A stretch of DNA of 21,204 bases from Pelobacter sp. UBA5610 (lineage in GTDB: Bacteria > Desulfobacterota > Desulfuromonadia > Desulfuromonadales > Syntrophotaleaceae): the NCBI GenBank assembly GCA_002424645.1, contig DIKU01000064.1:90611-111814 (forward strand), read 5' to 3'. Under the pieces are notes generated by a model that worked only from the letters and a program-made list of their open reading frames with translations, ran no database searches and was not told where the DNA came from. How positions within the stretch are numbered: position 1 is the first letter of the stretch; every line of letters begins with the position of its first letter. Below, in pieces: positions 14,558-21,204 of the stretch. The translations under genes and the position numbers were made by a program.

Positions 14558-15667
14558 TTATGCCATCATCGATTGAAAAAAGCTGTCGTAGCAGGATGCC
14601 TGCCAGTGCCAATCGTAATGCTCTACCCATGCACGCGGGTTTTGCCCGTCCATCACCGAGGGGTCGGCCAGCAACGCCCGCAAACCATCGAGCAATTCCT
14701 GCGAACTGTCGTACAGATGCCGATCATGCCACTTTACCGGGAGGTGTTCCGGATAGGCAAGGCGTCGCGGCAGCAAAGGCCAGGCCTGGCAATACATGGC
14801 TTCAACCACGCTGATGCCGAAAAAATCGTGAATCGAGGTAACCGGCAGGATATCGGCCCGCCACAACCAGCGCGCATATTCATCAAAACTGCGTGCATAA
14901 CCGAAATGAACGATCCGCTCCCCGAGACGTTGCTGTGCCTGCTGAAAAATATCGGGCGTCTCGGCGAAAGACTCCCCGAGTACCGCCACCTCAAAAGGCC
15001 AGCCTTCATCCGCAAGAACGAACAAGGCCGAAAAGAACTCCTCCGGATTTTTATCGTATTCCCAACGATGGTTCCACAGAATCAACGGCCCGGATTTGGA
15101 AAGAGTCTTCTCTTGCCGATAAGCATCCAGCCGGCGTAAATCGAGTCCCAGAGGCAATACGTGGCTTTTATCTCGAATGCGCCTGACATCGGCCAGTTGT
15201 CGGCAATCGGGAAAACGTTTCAAAAAACGGGGCAACGCCTCTAAAAAAGCATCATGGTGATAACGCGAATTAAACAGAACGGAATCAGCGGCCAACGCAC
15301 TGGTAAAGTTCAGAAAAGCGTAGTGGGCATCGCGCTGGCGACCGGGGTCGGTGTCACGAGGGGACCAAGGATAGGTCAGTTGATTTTCGTGAAAATAAAG
15401 AACCGAAGGCACGGCGCCACAACGATGGCGGGTCAATCCCTGAAAACAGGCCAGATCAAGCATATCGGTGGCAAGCAGCAAATCGACAGGGGTCTCCTTA
15501 TCCAGCCACTGGCCAGCCAGAGTCACGGCGCCGCCATGCATACGCCATTTCCAGTGTCGACCTGGCAGTCCAAGAACCTGTACCCCGTGTCGGCTGCAAG
15601 CGGCATACTGGTTCGCCCAGGCGGCATGCGACCCGGCCATGTACGGTTCCAGCAACAGGATATTCAT
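14558..15667 (-). CDS. Homologue of tRNA-queuosine alpha-mannosyltransferase (DUF3524, GTDC1/QTMAN-like)
   Basis: The product of 369 residues is a two-domain GT-B glycosyltransferase. The N-terminal part has the DUF3524 features of animal GTDC1/QTMAN: EPYMAGSH (7-14), 'LPGRHWKWRMHGGA' matching the human 'LPAKKWHWR', and YFHENQLTYP (91-100). Next come a 'VLFNSRYHHDAFL' block and NHRWEYDKNPE (199-209). The C-terminal half ends with HDFFGISVVEAM (280-291), the GT4-type donor nucleotide-sugar motif. Vertebrate QTMAN adds mannose to queuosine in tRNA-Asp; the acceptor of bacterial members is not shown by sequence. I chose the ATG at 15665-15667 with AGGAG five bases before it. Neighbours are a macrodomain protein (85 bp upstream) and the TPR gene. 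Family confidence is high, substrate confidence low. Confidence 0.88.
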   Translation of the reverse strand: MNILLLEPYMAGSHAAWANQYAACSRHGVQVLGLPGRHWKWRMHGGAVTLAGQWLDKETPVDLLLATDMLDLACFQGLTRHRCGAVPSVLYFHENQLTYPWSPRDTDPGRQRDAHYAFLNFTSALAADSVLFNSRYHHDAFLEALPRFLKRFPDCRQLADVRRIRDKSHVLPLGLDLRRLDAYRQEKTLSKSGPLILWNHRWEYDKNPEEFFSALFVLADEGWPFEVAVLGESFAETPDIFQQAQQRLGERIVHFGYARSFDEYARWLWRADILPVTSIHDFFGISVVEAMYCQAWPLLPRRLAYPEHLPVKWHDRHLYDSSQELLDGLRALLADPSVMDGQNPRAWVEHYDWHWQASCYDSFFQSMMA

Positions 15668-15755
15668 CAAATCTCCTATTTTCAGGACCGCTTGTGTCCG
15701 GCGCGGTTAACCGTGTCATTCCATCGCAACGGACAATACCTTTGCCGGAAAACCG

Positions 15756-16283
15756 TCAGGCTGACACCTTGTGCAGATAGTCCCGGTAGATGCGGAAAAA
15801 ATCCTCGGAAAAAAGAACGAACAATACCTTTTCAGGCAACGCGCTGTCCGTAAGAAAATCGCGCACCGTATCGATCGCAATACGGCAGGCTTTATCCACG
15901 GGATACCCGTAAATGCCGCAACTTATAGCAGGGAAAGCAACACTGGCCAGACCATGCTGACGCGCCAGTTGCAGGCTGGTGCGATAACAGGATGCCAGCA
16001 GCCCTGGGTCGTCAGGACGACCGTGATACACCGGACCGACCGTATGAATGATGTGCCGCGCGGGGAGGTTATATCCGCCGGTGATTTTGGCGTCACCCGT
16101 CTCGCACCCACCAAGAGTACGACACTCCTCGACTAAATCCGGACCGGCGGCGCGATGAATGGCCCCATCCACGCCACCCCCTCCGAGCAGGCTACGGTTC
16201 GCCGCATTGACGATGGCATCGACCTGCAGTCGGGTGATATCTCCTACGAGCAATTCCATTCTTCCGAAAATTTCCCGTTTCAT
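15756..16283 (-). CDS. Macrodomain protein, probable ADP-ribosyl/O-acetyl-ADP-ribose hydrolase
   Basis: Macrodomains of this MacroD/YmdB type bind ADP-ribose. They remove it from modified aspartate or glutamate or deacetylate O-acetyl-ADP-ribose. The 175-residue product is a lone macrodomain of typical size. It has the GDITRLQVDAIVNAANRSL start with the NAAN motif (26-29), the GGGGVDGAIH loop (34-43, catalytic Asp39), 'HTVGPVYHG', and the diphosphate-binding SCGIYGYP loop (121-128). A strong GGAGGAGGGG ribosome site precedes the ATG. No ADP-ribosyltransferase or DarT-like toxin is visible next to it, so I do not call it a toxin-antitoxin partner. It lies 24 bp behind the unrecognised gene and is likely co-transcribed with it and the ABC-F gene. 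Confidence 0.95.
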   Translation of the reverse strand: MKREIFGRMELLVGDITRLQVDAIVNAANRSLLGGGGVDGAIHRAAGPDLVEECRTLGGCETGDAKITGGYNLPARHIIHTVGPVYHGRPDDPGLLASCYRTSLQLARQHGLASVAFPAISCGIYGYPVDKACRIAIDTVRDFLTDSALPEKVLFVLFSEDFFRIYRDYLHKVSA

Positions 16284-16307
16284 ACCACGCCCCCTCCTCC
16301 GGTTTGA

Positions 16308-16979
16308 TCACCCCGCACGCAACAAGGCTTTTTCCCAAAGGGTTCCCGGATCGAGTTCCTTAAAAAAGTCAGGCAGATCCCATTCGGAAACTCCCGCAGA
16401 GCGGATTACATCGATTTTGGCCCCCGGTTGCCATGCCACGGAGGTGGGAAGATCGGCAGAGGTCATGATCCCGGGATGCCCATCATGAAAAAATCCGAGA
16501 AAGCAGCCCGCCTCCATGAGAATAATCGCCGTTTCGTCCCCTGCCTGAACATGCAACCCACCGCTGAAGCCATCAGACTTCAACCGATCGAGCAGAAATG
16601 GAATATCCAGAAGTTCAAGCTGTTGCCCCTGGTAGAGCGTCTCACCTTCGATAAGGTTGAATATTTCAAGGGTAAGAGCTGCATCCAGGCGATATATATC
16701 CAGGCAAGCGTGCCCCGACAGAGACGCTGAAAAAATCTTCTCAAGGGCAATTTCACCGGCCAGCACATCATTATGCATCGAGTAACGAATTACCACCAAC
16801 TGACCACGAAGAAACAGCAGCAGGCCACGACCGCAATCGGCGGTAAAATTCAGATAACCGGTAAAATGACCGTTGTGCAGTTTTTCGAGCACTTCATGCC
16901 AATCCATGCCAAGGGTGCTCCCCCCTTCTTTGACCGGTTTGCCTCGTGGTAATACGATCATGAATCCTCCGTCAAACAT
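16308..16979 (-). CDS. Protein of unknown function
   Basis: I do not recognise a characterised function. From the ATG at 16977-16979 the product has 223 residues, is soluble and has no signal peptide. The early part (IVLPRGKPVKEGG, then 'WHEVLEKLHNGHFTGYLNF' and 'GRGLLLFLRGQLVVIRY') recalls DUF4388-like modules in delta-proteobacterial proteins, which pair a 'FTGYL.' strand with an 'LLF..GQ.V.' strand. The second half ('SDGFSGGLHVQAGDETAIIL.EAGCFLGFFHDG') repeats the same pattern, suggesting two tandem copies of one fold. Two starts are possible, each with its own ribosome site: GGGAG before 16979 and GGAGG before 16961. It follows the ABC-F gene by 44 bp and precedes the macrodomain gene by 24 bp. 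Confidence 0.8.
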   Translation of the reverse strand: MFDGGFMIVLPRGKPVKEGGSTLGMDWHEVLEKLHNGHFTGYLNFTADCGRGLLLFLRGQLVVIRYSMHNDVLAGEIALEKIFSASLSGHACLDIYRLDAALTLEIFNLIEGETLYQGQQLELLDIPFLLDRLKSDGFSGGLHVQAGDETAIILMEAGCFLGFFHDGHPGIMTSADLPTSVAWQPGAKIDVIRSAGVSEWDLPDFFKELDPGTLWEKALLRAG

Positions 16980-17023
16980 GACAACTCCCACTCTTCGAAT
17001 TACCTGAGCGGGACAGATCTTTT

Positions 17024-18952
17024 TCAGGCCGTTTCTTCGAGGTGCAACGCTTCCCAACGTTGATAAAGATCGGCTATTTCCTTCTGCAAGGCTTCGTAAT
17101 CATCCGCAACCTGCCGGGATCGCGTGGGATCATCATACAGTCGGGGATCGGCCATGGATGCTTCCAATTCGGCCAGTTTCTGTTCACCAATTTCAATCAA
17201 CGCTTCGATTTCAGAAAGTTGCTTTTGCCTTCGCCGTTCCTCGCGTTTGGCTACCTTGCGATCTTCATAGGAAGCTGCCGAAGCCGTAGGCGCGTTGTCC
17301 ATGTCACCAACGGCGGCAACTTGCCTCTGTTCCACGCGCTCTGCGGAATGACTGAGATCACCGCCGTCAGCCTTGCTCCGCAAAAAATCCTCGTAGTTAC
17401 CCAAATGGGACACGGCACAGCCGCCGCCAACTTCAATCACCCGCGTCGCCAGTCGATCGACGAAATAGCGGTCATGGGATACGAACACAAGGGTTCCCTG
17501 GTAAGCCAGCAAGGAACGCAACAGAACATCTTTGGATTGCAGATCAAGATGGTTAGTCGGTTCGTCCAGCAGCAGTAGATTTGCCGGACGCAGCAGCAAC
17601 ATAGCCAGGGCCAGACGATTGCGTTCGCCACCGGAAAGCACCGAAACCGGCTTATACACATCATCACCGGAAAACAAAAAGGCACCAAGTATGTCGCGTA
17701 CCCGCGGCACCATGTCAAAAGGTGCAGCGGTCGTCAATTCCTCCAGCACCGTACGGGAAGGATTTAACACTTTCGCCTGATCCTGGGCAAAATAGGCCAG
17801 TTCCAGATTGTGCCCTTCCCTCCGGATACCGCTGCGAGGAGCTTCGGAACCGGCCATCAAACGCATGAGAGTCGACTTGCCCGCACCGTTGGCACCAACC
17901 AGTGCCACACGTTCACCCCGCTCGATGCCAAGAGATACTCCGTTCAATACGCTCAACGGGCCATATCCGTGTTCAATGGCTTCCAGCTCCAAGGCAAGTC
18001 GACCACCCTTTGGGGGAGCGGGAAACTGGAAAGCAATACTTTTTCGTTCGGGGGGCACTTCGATGCGATCGATCTTTTCGAGCTGTTTGATACGGCTCTG
18101 CACCTGGGTCGCCTTATTCGCCTGATAACGAAAGCGGCTGATGAAGCCCTCAATGCGGGCAATCTCTTCATCCTGGCGCATACGTGCAGCACGCAAGGCG
18201 CTGATGCGTTGTTCCCGCTCCACCAGGTAGGCGCTGTAATTTCCGCTATATTCGGTCAAGGCACCGTTCCAAAGTTCAACGATGCGATTTACAACCCGAT
18301 CGAGGAAAAACCGATCATGAGATACCAACACGACGGCAAACGGGTAGTCGGCCAGATAGTTCTCGAGCCAATCGCGTGCCGGCAGGTCCAGGTGGTTGGT
18401 CGGTTCGTCAAGCAACAGCAGATTGGGGCGCTGCAGCAGCAGTTTGGCCAGGGCGATACGCATTTGCCAGCCACCGGAAAACTGCTCACAGGGCTTTTGC
18501 CAGTCCCTTTCGGCAAATCCGAGACCGCCGAGAACCCTGCCGATTTCAGCCTCGATGGCATACCCGCCCCGATGGCGGAAGGTCTCCTGCACCACGGCGT
18601 AACGTTCCAGCATCGCCGGTGGGCTGTCGGCACCGATTTGCGCCTCAAGCGATTGCAGTTCTGCTTCCAGTGCCATGAGCTCGGAAAGGGCCGAGCGCAC
18701 CTCATCAAACAGGCTGAGGCCGGCATGCACCAGGCCATCCTGCGGCAAATAGCCGATGGATGTCCCCTTGGCAGTCTGCACCTCGCCACCATCGATCGCT
18801 ACCTCTCCGGCAAGAACCCTCAGCAGGGTAGTTTTACCCGTGCCGTTCTCCCCACAAAGGCCGATACGATCAGCAAGCCTGACATGCCAGTTAATACCGG
18901 CGAACAGGCGCCTGTCTCCAAAATCCTTGATAATATTTCGCAGTTGCAGCAT
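17024..18952 (-). CDS. ABC-F family ATP-binding protein (Uup/YheS-like)
   Basis: ABC-F proteins have two ABC ATPase domains in one chain and no membrane part; they act on ribosomes to relieve stalling or, in some cases, antibiotic inhibition. The 642-residue product has Walker A GENGTGKTT (34-42), signature SGGWQMR and Walker B LLLLDEPTNHLDL in domain one. Domain two has GANGAGKST, LSGGERNRLAL and a second LLLLDEPTNHLDL. A linker between them (rich in Arg, 'RISALRAARMRQDEEIARIEGFISRFR') is the P-site interaction motif region. The C-terminal 90 residues form a charged coiled coil as in Uup and YheS. The ATG at 18950-18952 has only a weak ribosome site. Upstream lies a nested inverted repeat that could be a leader structure. 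I cannot decide between housekeeping and resistance types. Confidence 0.95.
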   Translation of the reverse strand: MLQLRNIIKDFGDRRLFAGINWHVRLADRIGLCGENGTGKTTLLRVLAGEVAIDGGEVQTAKGTSIGYLPQDGLVHAGLSLFDEVRSALSELMALEAELQSLEAQIGADSPPAMLERYAVVQETFRHRGGYAIEAEIGRVLGGLGFAERDWQKPCEQFSGGWQMRIALAKLLLQRPNLLLLDEPTNHLDLPARDWLENYLADYPFAVVLVSHDRFFLDRVVNRIVELWNGALTEYSGNYSAYLVEREQRISALRAARMRQDEEIARIEGFISRFRYQANKATQVQSRIKQLEKIDRIEVPPERKSIAFQFPAPPKGGRLALELEAIEHGYGPLSVLNGVSLGIERGERVALVGANGAGKSTLMRLMAGSEAPRSGIRREGHNLELAYFAQDQAKVLNPSRTVLEELTTAAPFDMVPRVRDILGAFLFSGDDVYKPVSVLSGGERNRLALAMLLLRPANLLLLDEPTNHLDLQSKDVLLRSLLAYQGTLVFVSHDRYFVDRLATRVIEVGGGCAVSHLGNYEDFLRSKADGGDLSHSAERVEQRQVAAVGDMDNAPTASAASYEDRKVAKREERRRQKQLSEIEALIEIGEQKLAELEASMADPRLYDDPTRSRQVADDYEALQKEIADLYQRWEALHLEETA

Positions 18953-18984
18953 GGCTCTTTTTATAGCACAATAGAAGCTCAGGT

Positions 18985-19079
18985 AAAACCTCGAAAGAGA
19001 CGAATCCCCGCAGGGAGTTCCTGAGCATCCGGATCTCCGTCTCTTTGACGATTTAAAACAAAAAAGTTATCGAGGTTTT
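18985..19079. repeat. Nested inverted repeats upstream of the ABC-F gene
   Basis: The strand AAAACCTCGAAAGAGACG (18985-19002) is complementary in two blocks: AAAACCTCGA (18985-18994) with TCGAGGTTTT (19070-19079), and AAAGAGACG (18994-19002) with CGTCTCTTT (19038-19046). Inside the second helix, ATCC and GGAT can extend pairing, and AGG/CCT closes an apical loop. In a minus-strand transcript this would be a long hairpin about 40-90 nt before the ABC-F start codon. A candidate minus promoter is TTGAAA (19088-19093) with GATAAC (19066-19071), 16 bp apart, so only the inner helix would be transcribed from it. Confidence 0.5.
19045..19073 (+). promoter_or_regulatory. Candidate promoter for RNase E/G
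   Basis: TTGACG (19045-19050) and TATCGA (19068-19073) are 17 bp apart on the plus strand. The -35 is good and the -10 mediocre. A second possible -10, TATAAA at 19123-19128, lacks a -35 but would start the RNA at about 19135, exactly where the structured leader begins. I cannot choose between them. Confidence 0.35.
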
Positions 19080-19136
19080 CCAACCATTTTCAATATATGC
19101 CGTCGGGCACCAGCCTTGACCATATAAAAGTATCAG

Positions 19137-19275
19137 CGGTTTTTCCGTACCGTGTTCAGCCAGCGATCACCACCGCCTGCAAGGCCGGTGGGTAGATTCG
19201 TCCGGAACGGAAAAACTGACAAGCCGAAATCTTTTCGGCCCCCACCCATTTAGTGGCTGTCGCGTGCGACAGTCG
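19137..19275 (+). promoter_or_regulatory. Highly structured 5' leader of the RNase E/G gene
   Basis: Helix P1 pairs 19137-19152 with 19203-19218: sixteen positions, one A-A mismatch and one G-U pair. It encloses hairpin P1a, CACCGCCT (19171-19178) with AGGC and GGTG (19182-19190), bulged at C19186. P2 is GCCGAAA/TTTCGGC (19223-19239, 3-base loop). P3 pairs 19254-19263 with 19266-19275, its core CTGTCGC/GCGACAG being perfect; in RNA the terminal pair would open to give a 4-base loop. P3 ends on the first G of the Shine-Dalgarno GGAAGG (19275-19280), seven bases from the ATG. No pair is followed by a T tract, so none is a terminator. Layout parallels the E. coli rne leader, where hairpins let RNase E degrade its own mRNA; function here is inferred. 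Confidence 0.65.
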
Positions 19276-19286
19276 GAAGGATTTTC

Positions 19287-21204
19287 ATGACTAAAAAAAT
19301 GCTCATCAATGCGACTCACCCTGAGGAGCACAGGGTTGCCATCGTTGAAGACGGGACCCTCACAGAGTTGGATATTGAAATATCCGGCAAAGAACAAACC
19401 AAAGGCAACATTTACAAAGCCGTTGTAGCCCGTGTCGAAACCGGCCTGCAGGCGGCTTTTGTCGATTATGGCAGCGAGCGCCTCGGGTTTCTTCAAGTCG
19501 GAGAAATACATCCGTCTTTTTTCCAGGCTGCCGAAGGACGCACTGAACCAGGAAAACGACCGCGAATCAACGACCTGCTGAGACGCGGACAGGAAATCCT
19601 GGTGCAGATCGTCAAGGAAGAGCGTGGAACCAAAGGTGCGGCCCTGACGACATACCTGTCTCTACCGGGACGTTACATGGTCCTGATGCCGGAATCCGAC
19701 ACGAAAGGTATTTCGCGTAAAATCGAAAAGGAATCGGATCGTAAAAAACTTAAGGAACTCATGAATAGCCTGGAAATACCCGAGGACATGGGCTATATCG
19801 TGCGAACCGCCGGCAGCACCCAGAAAAAAACCGACCTCAAACGCGATGTCGACTACCTGCTGCGCCTGTACAATAAAATCCAAACTCTTTCCAGCACCAC
19901 CAAGGCACCTGCCCTTGTTTACAAAGAATCCAACCTGGTTATCCGCTCCATCCGTGATTATTTCAGCGATGACATGGATGAAGTGCTGGTAGATGATGCC
20001 AGGGTGTCCGCCGAAGCCCGCGAATTTTTCCAGGAAGTCATGCCCGAATATGCCGAACTGGTAAAACTGCACCAGGAACGCCGACCTATATTCGCCCGTT
20101 ATCAGATTGAAGAGCAGATCGAATCGATCAGCAAAAACAAGGTCATGCTTCCGTCCGGAGGGTCCATCGTCATCGATACCACCGAAGCACTGGTAGCCAT
20201 CGATGTCAATTCCGGAAAGATGGCCAGCGAGCAAGGGGTTGAAGCAACCGCTTACAAAACCAACATTGAAGCGGCTATCGAAACGGCTCGCCAGTTGCGT
20301 CTGCGTGACCTCGGAGGACTGGTGGTCATCGATTTTATCGACATGCGTGACCGCAAACACATCCGCGATGTGGAAAAGACCCTTAAGGATGCCATGAAAA
20401 TGGATAAAGCCAGGGTCAGTATCGGACGCATCAGCCAGTTCGGGCTTCTGGAAATGAGCCGTCAGCGTATCAAGGCCGCCCTCGCGGAAGCTTCCTTTGA
20501 AGTCTGCCCGCACTGCAACGGCAGCGGTAAAATCAAAACGGTTGAGGCCCAATCGCTGGCGTTTTTACGCCGGATTCACGCCGGGCTCGCAAAGGGACAG
20601 GTAGGACGGATAGAAGCCATGGTCCCCTTGGATGTCGCCAGTTACCTGCTCAACAATAAGCGCTCGGAACTTTTAAACATCGAACAAAACAACGACATCC
20701 GTATCCATATCAAAGCCTGCCCTGAATACCTGAATAGCCAGGGCGAGGTTGAATTTCACAAACGTGAAAAAGAATCGGCACAGACAACGGCTTACATCGA
20801 AGCCAGCCACGTCATGGCCGAGACCAATGACTTCCAGCCAACGGAAGAAGCCGAGGTGGAAGAAAAACCGGCAAAGCGCAAACGTCGTCCGCGCAGACGC
20901 CGTAAATCCTCTTCCGCGGAAAATGGCAACGGCCAGGAGACTGCAGAGGATAACACCGATGAAGCAACGATTGGTTTGCCCGACAGTGCAGAACAGGGTC
21001 AGACAGATACGGTCACTTCGGAAACAATTCCTGCTGCAGCAGATATAGCCCAAGTGCCCGTTACGGGAATAGCCCCTGCAACCGCAGAGGATACCGTGGT
21101 TACAACCGAGCAAACGGAAAAACCGGCAAGAAGATCTCGGCCCCGGCGGCGCAAACCTGCTGCCAAAAGAGCTATCACGCAACCCGAAGCTCAACCCGAA
21201 GCTC
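19287..21204 (+). CDS. rng: Ribonuclease E/G family endoribonuclease, C-terminal end missing
   Basis: RNase E/G cuts single-stranded AU-rich RNA and drives mRNA decay and rRNA/tRNA processing. The open frame gives 639 residues before the window ends. After a short N-terminal segment comes the S1 RNA-binding region (about 36-125, 'GNIYKAVVARVETGLQAAFVDYG'). The 5'-sensor region follows, and then the DNase I-like catalytic site VAIDVNSG with Asp306 and VVIDFIDM with Asp349, the same 43-residue spacing as E. coli Asp303/Asp346. The zinc-link is CPHCNGSG (Cys407, Cys410). Beyond about 510 the chain becomes low-complexity: acidic stretches alternate with arginine blocks (KRKRRPRRRRK and RRSRPRRRKPAAKR). 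This is shorter than but reminiscent of the RNase E degradosome tail, so 'E' or 'G' is uncertain. GGAAGG precedes the ATG at seven bases. Confidence 0.96.
   Translation, partial: MTKKMLINATHPEEHRVAIVEDGTLTELDIEISGKEQTKGNIYKAVVARVETGLQAAFVDYGSERLGFLQVGEIHPSFFQAAEGRTEPGKRPRINDLLRRGQEILVQIVKEERGTKGAALTTYLSLPGRYMVLMPESDTKGISRKIEKESDRKKLKELMNSLEIPEDMGYIVRTAGSTQKKTDLKRDVDYLLRLYNKIQTLSSTTKAPALVYKESNLVIRSIRDYFSDDMDEVLVDDARVSAEAREFFQEVMPEYAELVKLHQERRPIFARYQIEEQIESISKNKVMLPSGGSIVIDTTEALVAIDVNSGKMASEQGVEATAYKTNIEAAIETARQLRLRDLGGLVVIDFIDMRDRKHIRDVEKTLKDAMKMDKARVSIGRISQFGLLEMSRQRIKAALAEASFEVCPHCNGSGKIKTVEAQSLAFLRRIHAGLAKGQVGRIEAMVPLDVASYLLNNKRSELLNIEQNNDIRIHIKACPEYLNSQGEVEFHKREKESAQTTAYIEASHVMAETNDFQPTEEAEVEEKPAKRKRRPRRRRKSSSAENGNGQETAEDNTDEATIGLPDSAEQGQTDTVTSETIPAAADIAQVPVTGIAPATAEDTVVTTEQTEKPARRSRPRRRKPAAKRAITQPEAQPEA
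21180..21203 (+). repeat. Twelve-base tandem repeat at the window edge, coding QPEA-QPEA
   Basis: CAACCCGAAGCT occurs twice in direct succession inside the RNase E/G tail and may continue past the edge. It is in frame and so only lengthens the disordered tail. Confidence 0.6.

Noticed and set aside
15756..16283. Macrodomain as a DarG-type antitoxin
   Set aside because: No DarT-like ADP-ribosyltransferase gene adjoins it, and it is a lone macrodomain without the DarG C-terminal extension.
17810..19024. A 404-codon open frame on the plus strand
   Set aside because: It lies antisense to the ABC-F gene, whose motifs are complete; the frame is a by-product of its codon bias.
19662..20552. A 296-codon open frame on the minus strand
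   Set aside because: Antisense to the RNase E/G catalytic core, which is clearly coding on the plus strand.

Overview
The window is ordinary chromosomal DNA from a Gram-negative bacterium. Support for this comes from lipoproteins with lipoboxes, an Lpp-like murein lipoprotein, a bacterial lipocalin, an L,D-transpeptidase and an RNase E/G with an S1 domain and a zinc-link. The gene content, moderate-to-high GC and long-form HisG would fit a Desulfuromonadota relative (Pelobacter/Syntrophotalea/Geobacter type). That placement is inference and rests on gene style only. I see no phage, transposon, CRISPR, tRNA or rRNA.

Layout. 1-2280 (minus): hisI-hisG behind a good sigma70-type promoter, then ndk with an intrinsic terminator, then the start of rlmN, which runs off the left edge. 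2369-4252 (minus): a soluble sensor histidine kinase with three PAS domains and no partner regulator in view. 4253-4841: about 590 bp without a convincing gene, ending in the promoter of the next gene. 4842-6742: an envelope group with a LysM L,D-transpeptidase (plus) convergent on an Lpp-like alanine-zipper lipoprotein and a lipocalin (both minus).

6972-18952 (minus): a long co-directional run. In transcription order it is an ABC-F ATPase, an unrecognised protein, a macrodomain ADP-ribose hydrolase, a homologue of tRNA-queuosine mannosyltransferase, a TPR protein (its own extended -10 promoter), a CopA-type Cu+ ATPase, a LOG-like Rossmann protein, a DHH/DHHA1 phosphoesterase, then a second strong promoter and amidase-rph-rdgB. 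The last three genes overlap or nearly touch. 19287-end (plus): RNase E/G, missing only its C-terminal end.

Several genes share an RNA or nucleotide theme: RNase PH, RNase E/G, nanoRNase-like DHH, RdgB (dITP/XTP clean-up), Ndk, RlmN, the ABC-F factor and the queuosine glycosyltransferase. The most interesting unexplained signal is not a protein. The roughly 150 nt before the RNase E/G start codon fold almost completely: a 16-position helix with one mismatch enclosing a hairpin, then two more hairpins, the last abutting the Shine-Dalgarno. This resembles in plan the autoregulatory 5' leader of E. coli rne. A second unexplained nested inverted repeat lies in the same divergent intergenic region, on the side of the ABC-F gene.
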